A stretch of 64,000 nt of DNA from assembly GCA_021030905.1 (NCBI GenBank), contig JAGFMI010000004.1:1984001-2048000 (forward strand). The letters run 5' to 3'. A program made the translations under genes and the position numbers. Positions 42,684 to 53,354 of the stretch are shown in pieces. This DNA comes from Pyrenula massariospora. Its lineage: Eukaryota; Ascomycota; Eurotiomycetes; Pyrenulales; Pyrenulaceae. Below the pieces are notes generated by a model that saw only the letters and a list, made by a program, of their open reading frames with translations, ran no database searches and was not told where the DNA came from. Positions within the stretch are counted from its first letter, which is position 1, and each line of letters starts with the position of its first letter.

Positions 42684-43597
42684 TCAGTCCTGGAAATCTT
42701 TCAATGACTCATTATTCCAGCTGGGGTGTATCAGCAACTGCAATTGAAGACATGGCTTGTGCTATACCTACGTAATGAAGTTCCCACTTAATTCTCTTGG
42801 GGCTCCCAATGCAAGTTTGGCAATGACGTGACCTGGTTGTTCAGGCCGTAATAGCTGTCCGTTTCTGAGCAAATTAACCGTGGATTCTATCTCGTCTTTG
42901 GACATTTTGTCGTGGTAGTCTTCTCTAAGCTCTCTTTGCATCTCTGTGTCGACCCTGCCAGGACGGATTGCAATTGTTGTGATGTCGGGCTCCTCTACCT
43001 GCAAAGTTTGCGCCAGGAGATTCATTGCTGCTTTGGAAGTTCCGTATGCGCCCCACAAATTGGTGCCTCTTGATGCTGCTCCGGAAGAGACGAATATGAT
43101 TCTCCCTTGCGATTTTCGAAGCAAAGGAATTGCAGCTTTCACCTTCGTCTGTTAGCAATGCTTTCAGATCCAGCAATAGAATCAAGAGAGCCGTACGGAC
43201 GCAACAGCGCTAAAGAGGTTAACGTCAAAAGCTTTTCGAAATTCGTCCACATCGACATCCGCAATGCGGGAAACAGGCTGAATGGTGCCTTGATTGACCA
43301 CAAGACTGTCCAACTTTCCAAAGTTTTTGAAGGCAAGATCGACGGCTCGTTGGGCCAGAGAAAAGTCGCACACGTCGCCTGCAAGTACGGCTACTTGCTT
43401 GGGGTACTTGGATTGAAGGTCCTCCAAAGCTGCTTTTGTTCGGCTAACGACAACAGTATTGTGTCCGGCTTGGAGCAGGAATTGAGCAATCGCTAGTCCA
43501 ATACCTATAAGGTGAAATTTTCTCAGCAAAGTTACAGAATTTTTAGTTTCGACTTGCCTCTTGAGGCACCTGTGACGATGATGGTTTGCAAAGACAT
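42684..43597 (-). CDS. Short-chain dehydrogenase/reductase, YIR035C/benzil-reductase-like
   Basis: NAD(P)-dependent oxidoreductase of the classical SDR fold, 253 residues. Four exons: 43597-43558, 43504-43197, 43148-42772, 42720-42684. Cofactor motif TGASRGIGLAIA is completed across intron 1, which has a GC donor (AG|GCAAGT) instead of GT. Then LAGDVCDFS, LVVNQGTIQPVSRIADVDVD, FVSSGAASRGTNLWGAYGTS with the catalytic Ser and the YxxxK pair, and PGRVDTEMQ. The last exon, GC-short and found by phase, gives WNNESLKDFQD, matching the usual W-N-D-x-x-L end of this subgroup. The substrate is unknown. It is divergent from the FAD oxidoreductase, 272 bp away. Confidence 0.9.
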
Positions 43598-43869
43598 GCC
43601 TCATCCGCACGCCTTCTATTTCTTCGGTATTCTCTATGTCTAATGCTCTTTAAGAGAAAAATCATAAGACTCTTATCGAATTTGTTAAATTGTTGTGACA
43701 ATCTCCAAAGCGATCGCGTACCTGAAAATCTGCCCCACTTGCATCAAGCGGGGCTTTTACTTCCGTTCCTAAGGTACCTTACCACCCCACCACATTCTTT
43801 CACATGATATAAACCATCCATCTGCATTTACTCCTCCATGTCAGGCCCTAATTCTTTGCACCCTTCTAA

Positions 43870-45177
43870 ATGGGAACCGTAATCCTCGGCGGCGGCATCA
43901 TAGGCACCGCCACCGCATACTACCTTTCCCACTCGCCATCCCACAACCCCAAGGAAAATCCAATCCACATCATAGAATCCTCAGGAGAACCGTTCGCCGG
44001 TGCATCTGGCTACGCCGCAGGATTCCTAGCCAGAGACTGGTTTTCCCCCGCCCTAGCCTCCCTGGGCGCACTCTCGTTCGACCTGCACAAAAAGCTCGCT
44101 GACCAGCACGATGGCAGAAGGAGATGGGGATATAGTCCCTCTACGGCGCTGAGTCTTGCTGTCAATGCTGGAGTTGGTGTTGGGAAAGGCGAGCGGGGCG
44201 AGGACTGGCTGAGGGACGGGACAAGCAGAGCGGAATTTGCTCCTGACGAAAGCAGCGAGAAGGAAGTCCTAAATGAGGACGGTAGTCCCCGGTGGTTCAC
44301 GGAGCAGCCAGGTGGCAGTCTAGACGTGATTAGCGAGCCAGGTACGGCTGCCCAGCTCGATCCGAAACACCTCTGTCTCTTCCTGCTGGATGAATGCAAG
44401 AAGAAAGGCGTCAGCCTGCACACAAACTCCACCGCCACATCCCTCTCCCACGATCCCTCCGGCCACATCTCTGGCCTAACTATCTCCCCCGTCTCCCCAT
44501 CATCCGCTCCCCAGCACCTCCCAGCAACAACCCTCCTCCTCGCCGCCGGCCCCTGGACCCCCCATGTCTTCCACACCCTCTTCCCGCACTCCCCCTTCCA
44601 CCCCCTCCCCATCACCCCCCTCTCCGGCCACAGCCTCGTCCTCCGCTCCCCGCGCCTCCACTCCTCCCCCAAAAAAACCTGCCACGCCGTCTTCGCCGCC
44701 CCCAACCCCGCGGCTGGCATCTCCTTCTCCCCCGAGCTGTTCTCCCGCAGCGGTCTCGGCCACGATGGCACGGCCGAGATATACCTCGCAGGCCTGAACG
44801 ACGCGGACCTGCCGCTGCCGGGGCGCGCCGACGAGGCGGACGCGCAGACTGCGTCGATCGAGGAGCTGAAAAGGGTGGCGGTTCAGTTCCTTGGGAAAGC
44901 GGGTGCGGAGATTGGTGTGAATGCGGATGATCTGGAGGTGACGAGGGAGGCGGTGTGTTTCCGGCCAGTGACGGGGAGCGGAAGGCCGATTGTGACACAG
45001 ATTCACGGGGAGAAGCTTGGTCTTGGAGGAGGGGGAAGCGGGTTGGAGGGAGGCGTGTATGTGGCGGCGGGGCACGGGCCGTGGGGGATCAGCTTAAGTC
45101 TAGGTACGGGGCTGTGTGTGGCGGAGATGATGAGGGGGAAGGAGACAAGCGCTGATGTTGCCGGGTTGGGGATCTGA
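43870..45177 (+). CDS. FAD-dependent oxidoreductase, TDA3-like
   Basis: Single-exon flavoprotein of the D-amino-acid oxidase/glycine-oxidase fold, 435 residues. The N-terminal dinucleotide-binding motif is GTVILGGGIIGTATAYYL. SGEPFAGASGYAAGFLARDW, then FDLHKKLADQHDGRRRWGYS, is characteristic of the yeast Tda3 group, proteins linked to late-endosome-to-Golgi traffic. The middle has GTAAQLDPKHLCLFLLDECK, LLLAAGPWTPHVFHTLFP, and the end VYVAAGHGPWGISLSLGTGL, which caps the FAD. Sense composition turns from C-rich (44400-44770) to G-rich (44820-45177). Confidence 0.85.
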   Translation: MGTVILGGGIIGTATAYYLSHSPSHNPKENPIHIIESSGEPFAGASGYAAGFLARDWFSPALASLGALSFDLHKKLADQHDGRRRWGYSPSTALSLAVNAGVGVGKGERGEDWLRDGTSRAEFAPDESSEKEVLNEDGSPRWFTEQPGGSLDVISEPGTAAQLDPKHLCLFLLDECKKKGVSLHTNSTATSLSHDPSGHISGLTISPVSPSSAPQHLPATTLLLAAGPWTPHVFHTLFPHSPFHPLPITPLSGHSLVLRSPRLHSSPKKTCHAVFAAPNPAAGISFSPELFSRSGLGHDGTAEIYLAGLNDADLPLPGRADEADAQTASIEELKRVAVQFLGKAGAEIGVNADDLEVTREAVCFRPVTGSGRPIVTQIHGEKLGLGGGGSGLEGGVYVAAGHGPWGISLSLGTGLCVAEMMRGKETSADVAGLGI

Positions 45178-45573
45178 GGGGCCTGGGTTGGGGAGTCGTT
45201 GTAAAGGTTTTGGCGATCTGTGGTGAGCTTGCTGGACGTCGAAGAGGCGCTATGTTGCTGATCTTGGGAAAGAAAGGGCGGCGGCGGGGCCACTCAAGAT
45301 TTGGCAACGGAGCATGATTGATATCATGATGAATGTGCGGTTGTACATATCCCCTTGAGCGTGCTGAACGGCTATTCTCCTGCGGTAGGTTGTCGAGATT
45401 CCGGCAGGCGTGGGTAAAGCCTCCGAGTATTGAGTTCTTGAAAGTGGCCATCAATTGTTCTCTTGTCCTGGAGCATATGCAATCTCTATGATGTTTTCTC
45501 CTCGGCAGCCCTTGGAGTGTTGTACGGGTCCTGAGAAGCGAGTCGAGAAGAGCGTAGAACGGAGACTTAGGTG
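45178..45573. other. Convergent intergenic region
   Basis: About 400 bp between the stop codons of the FAD oxidoreductase and MZM1. Only antisense or chance frames; terminators of both genes are expected here. Confidence 0.5.
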
Positions 45574-46037
45574 CTATGAGCATGCATTTTCAATTTTGGC
45601 CTTCTGTCCATTGGGCATTTTCACTGTATCATTGTCCCCACGCTCAATATCGTCGTGGATTCTTAGACCTGTTCTCACCACTAATTAAATACAGTGCCTC
45701 TGTTCGGAAAGCCAGTCACACTCACGTAGTTTGTTTGTGTCCTCGTCATCTGCCCGTTCCCCTTGCACAATATTATGTCGCAACATCTTCGCTACATCTT
45801 CCGCATGCTGTATACCAGCAATAGCCTCGGAAGAGGCTGGCTCTAGCGAGCGGGACTTATCGAACCTATCTCGTGCTGTGGTACGAGAGGCATGAAGAAT
45901 AGCGTAATCACCTATAAATGAAGATTGGTGCTTGGTTATCATGACTGAAATGACATTAGAGTACCATGTCTCTCACACATACCTTGAAAGGCGATTCTGG
46001 TAGAGCGCAAGAGATGCCTGTACGCAGCTAGAGCCAT
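45574..46037 (-). CDS. MZM1: Complex III assembly factor MZM1, LYR family
   Basis: Mitochondrial matrix LYR protein that stabilises the Rieske protein before insertion into complex III. Three exons, 46037-45983, 45911-45726 and 45668-45574, 111 residues. MALAAYRHLLRSTRIAFQ carries the LYR-type motif as AYR. Then GDYAILHASRTTARDRFDKS, IQHAEDVAKMLRHNIVQGER and LRIHDDIERGDNDTVKM, all as in fungal Mzm1. Both introns are phase-1 with good borders (GTATGT...TATAG, GTGAGT...ACAG). No single frame covers it, so it is easily missed. Confidence 0.92.
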
Positions 46038-46479
46038 GAGATCCCGAAGTCATCGGCGACTTCCGCAGTCCAATGACGTTATTTTAACCTGGACTGAGGA
46101 GAAAATTGAAACAGACTTCAATGTTAAGTCTCATGTACGAGGACTCTTATTTCTGAATCTGGTACGCTGCTCCAAACACAGATCAAAAATTGTTGCTACA
46201 AGCTTGGAGGAGCTCGCTATGGGCGGCTATACCTCGGTCCGAAGGTCCTTTGGACTACCTCGACTAATCCCATTTAAGCGAACCGCGCATCCAACCAATC
46301 GGGGAATGAGCATGACCTTGAAGGAACAAAAATAAATTTTTGGATATCGCGCTTGGAAGTCCAAGCCTCGCAGCGACCTTACAGCAAGACAAGGCAAAAG
46401 CGCAATCCAGCCACAGTCTCCTCCGTACTAGTGACTGAAGGCTCGAGTTCAACACACATCCCTACATTACCCGAAAATC
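46038..46479. promoter_or_regulatory. Divergent promoter region MZM1 / ZUO1
   Basis: About 440 bp between two divergent start codons. No gene seen. Confidence 0.5.
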
Positions 46480-47887
46480 ATGGGCACGCTCACTATGGCC
46501 TCGGCGGGCCCTGGGCTTAGCCTACCACCCGCTGGACCGGACGCGGGAGATAAGTCTTTCTTTAAAGTAGTAGGCAAATTGTCGTCTAGCACCGATCGTC
46601 AAATCGAGCCTTATGGTCCTCACTTCTTGGCTTACGCTCGACGGGTATGTTCACATTAGTACAGCTTCAGTCACCTGCTGACACATTATCAAGAAACGCC
46701 ATAATCGCACATTCTCTGAGGATGAACGCATACAGGCGCAAGAAAAGGCCAAGAAAATTGAAGATGACGACCCGGGGGAGATCAGCGAGCCAGAGGATGC
46801 TGTCACCCTCTCCCGCGACGCAAAGGACTGGAAGGGTCAGGATCATTACAAGGTCCTTGGATTGTCGAAGTACCGCTATAAGGCTACAGACGAGCAGATA
46901 AAGAAGGCGCACAGGAAAAAGGTTCTGCGTCATCACCCAGATAAGAAGGCTGCCGCTGGGCAGTCAGACGAGAATGATTCGTTCTTCAAATGTATTCAAA
47001 GAGCCAACGAGATCCTGCTCGACCCTGTCAAACGACGACAGTTCGATAGTGTGGATGAGGAAGCGAACGAGGACCCTCCAACGAAGAAAGAACTACAAAA
47101 GGGAAATTTTTATAAATTATGGAAACCAGTCTTCGAAAGTGAAGCGCGTTTCAGCAATCAACACCCAGTTCCTCAGATCGGTAGCGATAAGAGCACGGAG
47201 GAGGAGGTCAAAGAGTTTTACGATTTCTGGTACGGCTTCGATAGTTGGCGGACCTTTGAATATCTTGATGAAGACGTTCCCGATGATAACGAGAACCGTG
47301 ATCACAAGCGCCACATGGAGAAAAAGAATGCCAATGCTCGTCGGAAGCGCAAGACCGAGGACACGGCACGGCTGAGAAAGTTAGTAGACGATTGCTTGGC
47401 TTCTGATGAACGCATCAAGAGATTCAGACAAGCAAACAGTGCTAATCGTAATAAGAAGAAGCTCGAGAAGGAAGCAGCAGCGAAGAAAATCGAAGAAGAG
47501 AGGCAAAAAGCAAAGGTAGAGGAAGAGCGGTTGAAGAAAGAAGCCGAGGAAGCGGCCAAAAATGAGCGCGCTGAGGGCAAGAAAGCAAAAGAGGCTGCAA
47601 AGAATGCAGTGAAAAAGAATAGGCGCGTCTTGAAGAGCAGTGTCAAGGACGTCGACTATTTCGCCGAAGCAGGTGATGCAAGTGCCGCTCAGGTAGACCA
47701 AATTCTCTCAGATGTAGAGCTGATCATGGGGAAGATTGACCCGGACGAACTTGCCAAATTGGTTAGTAAGCTAAACATTGCAGGTAAGGATGGCGGAAAA
47801 GTGAAAGAGGCATATCAAGAAGAGACGTCGCGCTTGGTTGGATCCGGCAAAATCAAGAACTCCGAGCTCAAATTCCTCAAGCCATAA
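46480..47887 (+). CDS. ZUO1: Zuotin, ribosome-associated J-protein
   Basis: Hsp40 partner of Ssz1/Ssb in the ribosome-associated complex; folds nascent chains. Two exons, 46480-46644 and 46694-47887, 452 residues. N-terminus MGTLTMASAGPGLSLPPAG, then EPYGPHFLAYARRKRHNRTF across the intron. J domain about residues 105-180: DHYKVLGLSKYRYKATDEQI, KKAHRKKVLRHHPDKKAAAG with the essential HPD, FFKCIQRANEILLDPVKRRQ. The zuotin homology part follows: NFYKLWKPVFESEARFSNQH, EFYDFWYGFDSWRTFEYLDE, then a long Lys/Glu-rich rRNA-binding helix. The C-terminal four-helix part has LSDVELIMGKIDPDELAKLV. Confidence 0.96.
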
Positions 47888-48225
47888 ATCTTTTGAATGC
47901 GTCAGGAGGGCCTGCTTTGGGGGCACTATTATCTTTGAATTTTGGGTTTCAAGACGCTTCACCATCTAGAATTTGTGGTACTTACAAAGTTACAAAGACT
48001 ATAAATCTAAAATCTCAAACGGCGACCATTTTGCATACTATACGTAGAATATCTGTATTGTTCCTTATTAGATAAGACGTTCGGACCTCGACGCTAGAAA
48101 TACATCTTTGGATTGGGAACAACTATCTAACAAGTCGCAGAGACGTAAAGGCACAGAGCACAATCATCATCATTACATGTTGCCCTCCATCAACTCCGGT
48201 ATTGTGTTAGAAAACAAAGTATAGC
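47888..48225. other. Intergenic, no gene seen
   Basis: About 340 bp downstream of ZUO1. A/T-rich 3' flank. Confidence 0.5.
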
Positions 48226-48504
48226 TCATCTGAAAACCGCCGCAAGAATACCCAGACCCAGCAACACCCTACCAGCGAAGCCAAGGTCCGCCGAAGACGC
48301 TTTGTACCCCACTCCACCAGCCGATCCACCATTCACACATCCACTATTACCCGCTCCAACTCCTCTCTCCTTCCCACTTGCACTATTGCTGCCGTCACCG
48401 ACAAAGTTTCCATCTTGCTGTGTCCCTCCAGGGTTTGCATTGTTGGTGCCATTTTGACATTTCGAAAGTCGCGAGCCCTCAAATGCACCTTTGTTTATCT
48501 CCAA
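48226..48504 (-). CDS. Possible GPI-protein 3' end or small Gly/Ser-rich protein
   Basis: 92-codon frame. KCQNGTNNANPGGTQQDGNF, then Gly/Ser/Asn-rich sequence (GVGAGNSGCVNGGSAGG) and a C-terminal hydrophobic tail GFAGRVLLGLGILAAVFR, as in the pre-propeptide of GPI-anchored cell-wall proteins. There is no signal peptide at its ATG, so if real it is the last exon of a longer minus-strand gene; an acceptor (AATCAG) sits just upstream, giving DLKSRLEINKG. I could not find the preceding exons between 48540 and 49500. Confidence 0.35.
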   Translation of the reverse strand: MEINKGAFEGSRLSKCQNGTNNANPGGTQQDGNFVGDGSNSASGKERGVGAGNSGCVNGGSAGGVGYKASSADLGFAGRVLLGLGILAAVFR

Positions 48505-49558
48505 GCGAGACTTTAGGTCCTGATTGTCGACAGATCGCGCTATCGAATACCTCGGCGGAGTTTTAACACATTTGAGGTCACATTTTCTTCCAAAATTTTA
48601 TATGAAACAAAGAGAAATCACTGCTATCTTAGCTCCTAGGAGTGGTAAAGGAATAGAGATCGTATAATTGATCGCGAATACAAAGCAATGGCTAAGCTTG
48701 TCATACACGAGTGAGGCCGCATGACGTTTAGGTGATTCTGGAAGCACTTTGCGTTGATGATCTTGCCCCATCAGGATTTCTGGAAAACAATATTCACTAT
48801 GAAGAAAGAAAACGCACAAGTAGGAGGCGTACGGCGATTACTGAATAAAACTAGAACTTTTACACTGACGCAAGGGTAGCACAGGTCAAGCATCCCTCAA
48901 AAATACCATCCTCCACAGTAGACATCAAGGCCGTTTTGAAATGTCAAATGCACCCTGTCACTCACGTTGTGGAACAAAGATACAAAGTGCCAAAGAAGTC
49001 CTGTTTGGATTGATCGCACTTCTATGATTTGTCATCCGCACGATTCCACGCGCTATCATAAGCCTTGGCTTGGACATGTTCCCGGTTGAGCAATCATGCG
49101 GCTGAGAGGCGTTTTGTTTCGCTAATTTATCCCCCGAGCCGACCACCGGAATGATCTTGCATTTGAAACCTAGCCTTCCAGTCCTAGAGCCACTATCTCC
49201 CATCAGCATATGAAGAAATGACCCGACCTCCCATTCTCCCATCGGCCAATGATGCTCTGTGCCGCGTCGGAGAGAAGGGCAATAGATGGAGTTGAGACGC
49301 CATGCACAACCCCAGAAGAGGCCGAGCTAAGCAAGAAGGGAAGGCCCATAAGCGGCTACATGCTAAGGCAGACTGTGGGATATCACCGTACGCTGTAATG
49401 AGGCTGTGCATGCTGGATGAGAGGCAAGCTAAATCACTCACTGCGTCTGTCCACTTATTACTGTTTATTACGCCCACGCCGGGCAAGGAGAGTCCAGCAA
49501 ATGTTTCCCTCGCTACTTCTGTCCGCATACCACTCCTCTCGTGGCCAAAGAGCTCACC
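48505..49558. other. Region without a firm gene
   Basis: About 1.05 kb. Frames of 70-110 codons on the minus strand (for example 48958-49242 and 49193-49528) lack coherent motifs; part of it may be upstream exons of the GPI-like fragment. It also holds the promoter of the next plus-strand gene. Confidence 0.5.
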
Positions 49559-50532
49559 ATGGCAAATATGACCCCCATGCAGGCTCTGCCCCTAGCATCC
49601 CCTGCGCAACAAACACCCTTTTCACTCCATGACTTTATATCCACATCATCGCTCCAAGAGATACCCAAACCCACCACCAAACCTCTCCTCGCGGCCGAGC
49701 CTATATCAAACCTCTTCCGCCGCCAAGGGAACATCGACACCTGCGGCTTCTTCTCTGGTCTGTCCCTGATCTTCCCCTCTCACCCCCTCCCCCAAGGGGA
49801 CGCCTACAAGAAAAAATCCTCCTGGCTGACAAGAACACAGACGAGCCCATAACCTGCTCCCCCGGCCACGTCTGCGCAACCAACGCCCTCAGCAGCGTCG
49901 CCGGCTGCTGCGTCGCCACCGCCGTCGACGACTGCATCATCCCTACCACCTGCTTCAACAGCGCATCCGTCGCGCCCATGTGCGACGAGAATTGTCGCGC
50001 CAACCGGTACAATCTCAAGTGGTATGCGCCTTCTTTCCCTTTTCATCTTATTCATCCGTCCACGGGCCCGGATTGATGGGATGTTTCATGGGCTAGCACC
50101 AACGCAGCATACCCCTACTGCTTCCTGAAGATCTGGGACTTCTTCCCGCAGTCTACCGAATATGATTGTAGGACGATCAATTCGTACATCACGATCATGC
50201 CGAACACGGTGTCCCCGACGGCCGGGCAGATGGTGGTGTCGGCGCCGGTGAGTGCAACTTCCTCGGCGAGTAGTGATGTGGGGACTTCAAGCGTGACTAT
50301 CTCAAGCGGCGGTGGCTCTGCTTCAAGCAGCGCTTCGTCTGGTGGCGGACTCAACACCTCAGACAAGATTGGGATAGGCGTCGGTGTGGGCTCAGCATGT
50401 CTTGCAATAATAGAAATAGCAACTCAGATTTACTTTGGGCGCAAAGGGAGGGGTCCTTTCGCGAAGCGTCTTAAGACTCAGCAGTCAAACTTTTCAGATA
50501 TGGCTCAGAGACACACGGTAAGCGGAGTCTAG
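49559..50532 (+). CDS. Cys-rich single-pass membrane protein
   Basis: Predicted cell-surface protein of 271 residues, three exons 49559-49757, 49841-50021, 50097-50532 (donors GTCTGT and GTATGC, acceptors ACACAG and GCTAG; phases agree). The ectodomain has NIDTCGFFSGDEPITCSPGH, VCATNALSSVAGCCVATAVD, DCIIPTTCFNS and CTNAAYPYCFLKIWDFFPQS, a Cys pattern common in fungal wall-sensor-like proteins, then a Ser/Gly-rich stalk, one membrane segment (IGIGVGVGSACLAIIEIATQ) and a short basic cytosolic tail. The N-terminus (MANMTPMQALPLASPAQQ) is not a good signal peptide, so a further 5' exon or another start is possible. Function unknown. Confidence 0.7.
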
Positions 50533-51113
50533 AGGGAGAGTAATATTGAAATTAGACAGTTCTATCGGACTAAATTGTCATAAGTAGTATGTATAAACAC
50601 ATTAGCTTGTTACAATTCATTAAACAGGTAAAAAGTTTTAAAGAATGATCAAAGCAGCGCAGGGCACATGGAAGGTAGAAAAGCTTAACGGGCATTTTGG
50701 TTGTCTTCTTCTCGCCGCGCCAAGCTTTCAAGACGTTGGATTAGGATGGCCGAGGTTCCTTAAATCGGGTTTAAGATTGTTCGAGGTTGTAAGATCCCTG
50801 AGGATTTTGCGTGATAAATATCAATGACTGCCTTACAGCAGAACATTCTTGTCTAATTGATATTCTGTACTTGATCTGTGAATGAGTGGCCGGTCGATCG
50901 GAGTTCTGTGTGGAATTTTTGGCCCGTCAAGTGTCTGCCTTGTGACTTGGTCATTCCTAAACCGTTAAAGCATTATTGTCCCGCTCGGCCTTGCTTTCTA
51001 CTATTGCCATAAAAGCTGATGCCTTCTCTTTTATCGATACTACCCTCTTGATGATAAGCCAGTCATGTCTTGAGACGACCTTCTAGGTTGAGGTAGCTAA
51101 AATCTTGTTGTGT
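50533..51113. other. Intergenic, no gene seen
   Basis: About 580 bp between co-directed genes; A/T-rich. Confidence 0.5.
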
Positions 51114-52539
51114 ATGGATTACGTCAAAGGCTTCCCTTTCTGCCCCTTCATCATGCCGAGATGTCGTTCATTGGTTACCTTGATCTCATTCATAGTATGG
51201 AATTCTCTGGCTGCGCAGGAAGTGCTTTTTCTGCAACAGCCTCTCATTCCCGTTGAAGGGGATGCACGTGATGGGTCAGAGGCTTGGATATCGAAACATT
51301 CTAATCATGAAAAGATCCACCAATTTGTACGATATCGTCTGAACATTCTTGAATACTTGTCTAACTTTAAGCTAGGAATTAAGACATATCGTCTCCCATG
51401 GTATCGCCGAGGATGATCAGACGTTCAACCGATATGATATTGATGACGGGTTCCTCCGTAGTGAGGACGGTCTATCCCAGTCTCCTTTTGATCAACCATT
51501 ATTTCAGATCAGCTCTTCAGAGACAAAGATTGAGCACCTCAAAGATCGCTCCACTTCTCACATCCACGACCTCCTCTCTGCCGCACGCTACTACGGTTCC
51601 TCCATCCGCTCTCCTCCCTCGCTCTGGACCACCTCCTTAACCCCAGCCCCTAACGTCACCGACCGTACCACCGTCTGGTCTCTGGCCAAGATGACATCCG
51701 ACGCCTACACCCCCGATCCCCCCCGCCGCGACCTCTTCAACGGCACGCACGACTTCAACCAATCCCTCTCCTTCGGCTGGTCCACCGCCGGCTTCCGCGG
51801 CCACGTCTACGCCGACACCACCAACACCACCGTCATCATCGCCGTCAAAGGCACCGAGCTCTTCTTCCACAACACCTCCACCGAAGACAAGATCAACGAC
51901 AACCTCCTCTTCGCCTGCTGCTGCGGCCAGCAGGGCCACTACCTCTACAAGCAAGTCTGCGCCTGCGCCACCGCCACCTACACCTGCAATTCCACCTGCC
52001 TTTACTCCGCCCTCACGCACCCCTCCCGCTACTACGCCGCCGCCCTCGCCGTCTACGCCAACATCTCCGCCCTCTACCCCCACGCCACGCTCTGGCTCAC
52101 CGGCCACTCCCTCGGCGGCGCCCTCGCCTCCCTCCTCGGCCTCGCCGTCGGCGCCCCCACCGTCACCTTCGAGTCCCCGCCCCAAGCCCTCGCCGCCTCC
52201 CGCCTCGGCCTCCCCCTGCCCCCGGGTGCCCGCACCCACGCATCCCGCCGCCACACGGCCGCCGCGCATTTCGGGAATACGGCGGATCCGATCTTCATGG
52301 GCGCGTGCAACGGGGCGCTGAGCCTGTGCACGCTGGCCGGGTTTGCGATGGAGTCGCAGTGCCACGCGGGGGGGCGGTGCGTGTATGATACGGTCCGGGA
52401 CAAGGGGTGGAGGGCGTGGGTGGGGCATCATCGGATTGATGATTTGATTGGGAATGTGATTGAGGTCTATGATGAGGTGCCCGGGTGTGCGGTAGATCGG
52501 GAGTGTGGGGAGTGTTTTAATTGGTATTTTAGGGATTAG
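51114..52539 (+). CDS. ATG15: Autophagy-related lipase ATG15
   Basis: Vacuolar phospholipase that breaks down autophagic and Cvt body membranes. Two exons, 51114-51326 and 51376-52539, 458 residues (445 from the second ATG at 51153). The junction gives HQFELRHIVSHG, where the family has KLRHIFHHG; donor GTACGA, branch CTAAC, acceptor GCTAG. The N-terminal signal anchor is SLVTLISFIVWNSLAA. Then AGFRGHVYADTTNTTVIIAV with KGTE, CCCGQQGHY, and the lipase box WLTGHSLGGALASLLGLAVG (GxSxG). VTFESPPQALAASRLGLPLP, HFGNTADPIFMGACNGALSL and GFAMESQCHAG are the usual ATG15 blocks. The C-terminus is short (ends CGECFNWYFRD), without the long Ser-rich tail of some fungi. C-rich sense strand to about 52250, then G-rich. 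Confidence 0.92.
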
Positions 52540-53354
52540 GATGGTTGAGTGGGGGTTCGAGTTGGATGTATAGGGTTTTGTACGGAGTTTTGTTTGGCTT
52601 GAAGGGTGAAGATGGTTATCGTGGATAAGCTCGCTGCGCCTTCTCGCCAGTCAAGAATTCTTTGGAGGTAGTAGCTTGCTCCTAAAATACCCTTTATAAC
52701 CCATCTACTGCGTAAGATACCCGTACGCATACAACCGCATTTCCTTCTGCACTCTCACACCACAAGAAACACCCGTTCCAGCAAGGATGAGCCTAGGACT
52801 AGCGTCTACGCACAACGGCAGTGGGGATCATCGTCACTAGCGCACCGATGTGCAACCGGGCATATAATTTCAATCAGGGCGCGTCGAAAAGATACAGGTA
52901 CTGTGCTCAATGGGGAGTAGTATGGTGGCAGCCATGAGGTGGAGAGTTGCGACGGGAATAACGGCAGCGGCGGGAGAGGCGGGTGTAGGTGAGTTGTTGT
53001 GGATAGAGGGGGTTATAGGTGAACTGTGTGGATGGAGGGGTGTGTACATAAGCTGTGTGAATCGAGGTAGATGTGGATGAGCTGCATGGATAGAGGGGTG
53101 CGTAGATGAGCTGTGTGGATGAAGATAGATGTCAATAAATTATGTGAATAAAGATAAATATTAATGAGTGGTGTGGAGAAAGATAGGTGTAGATAAACTG
53201 TGTAGGTAGAGGTAGATGTAGATAAGCTAATTGGACAGGGGCTGGTATAGATTAGCTTTGTGGGTAGAGTTGGCTTATCTGAACAGCCAGCAAAACAAAG
53301 AAGCAATCAAGAACTAAACAGCGTCCTATACCTCCAGTCCAACCCCCTTCCCAC
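52540..53354. other. Convergent intergenic region with minisatellite
   Basis: About 815 bp between ATG15 and the secreted protease gene. The right half is a 29-bp tandem repeat (listed separately). The left half contains nothing recognised. Confidence 0.6.
52985..53278. repeat. 29-bp minisatellite, ten degenerate copies
   Basis: Ten tandem copies, the first two 30-31 bp and the rest 29 bp, near consensus GATGAGCTGTGTGGATAGAG followed by GTAGATGTA. Copies differ at 20-40 percent of positions. It lies in the 3' flank between two convergent genes. A 97-codon minus-strand frame over it is a by-product of the repeat. Confidence 0.85.

Noticed and set aside
44010-45075. Antisense and third-frame ORFs over the FAD oxidoreductase
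   Set aside because: All lie inside a clear flavoprotein gene and are Arg/Pro- or Gly/Ala-rich.
51637-52431. 264-codon antisense frame over ATG15
   Set aside because: Gly/Val/Glu repeats from reading C-rich codons in reverse; the sense strand has the lipase box.
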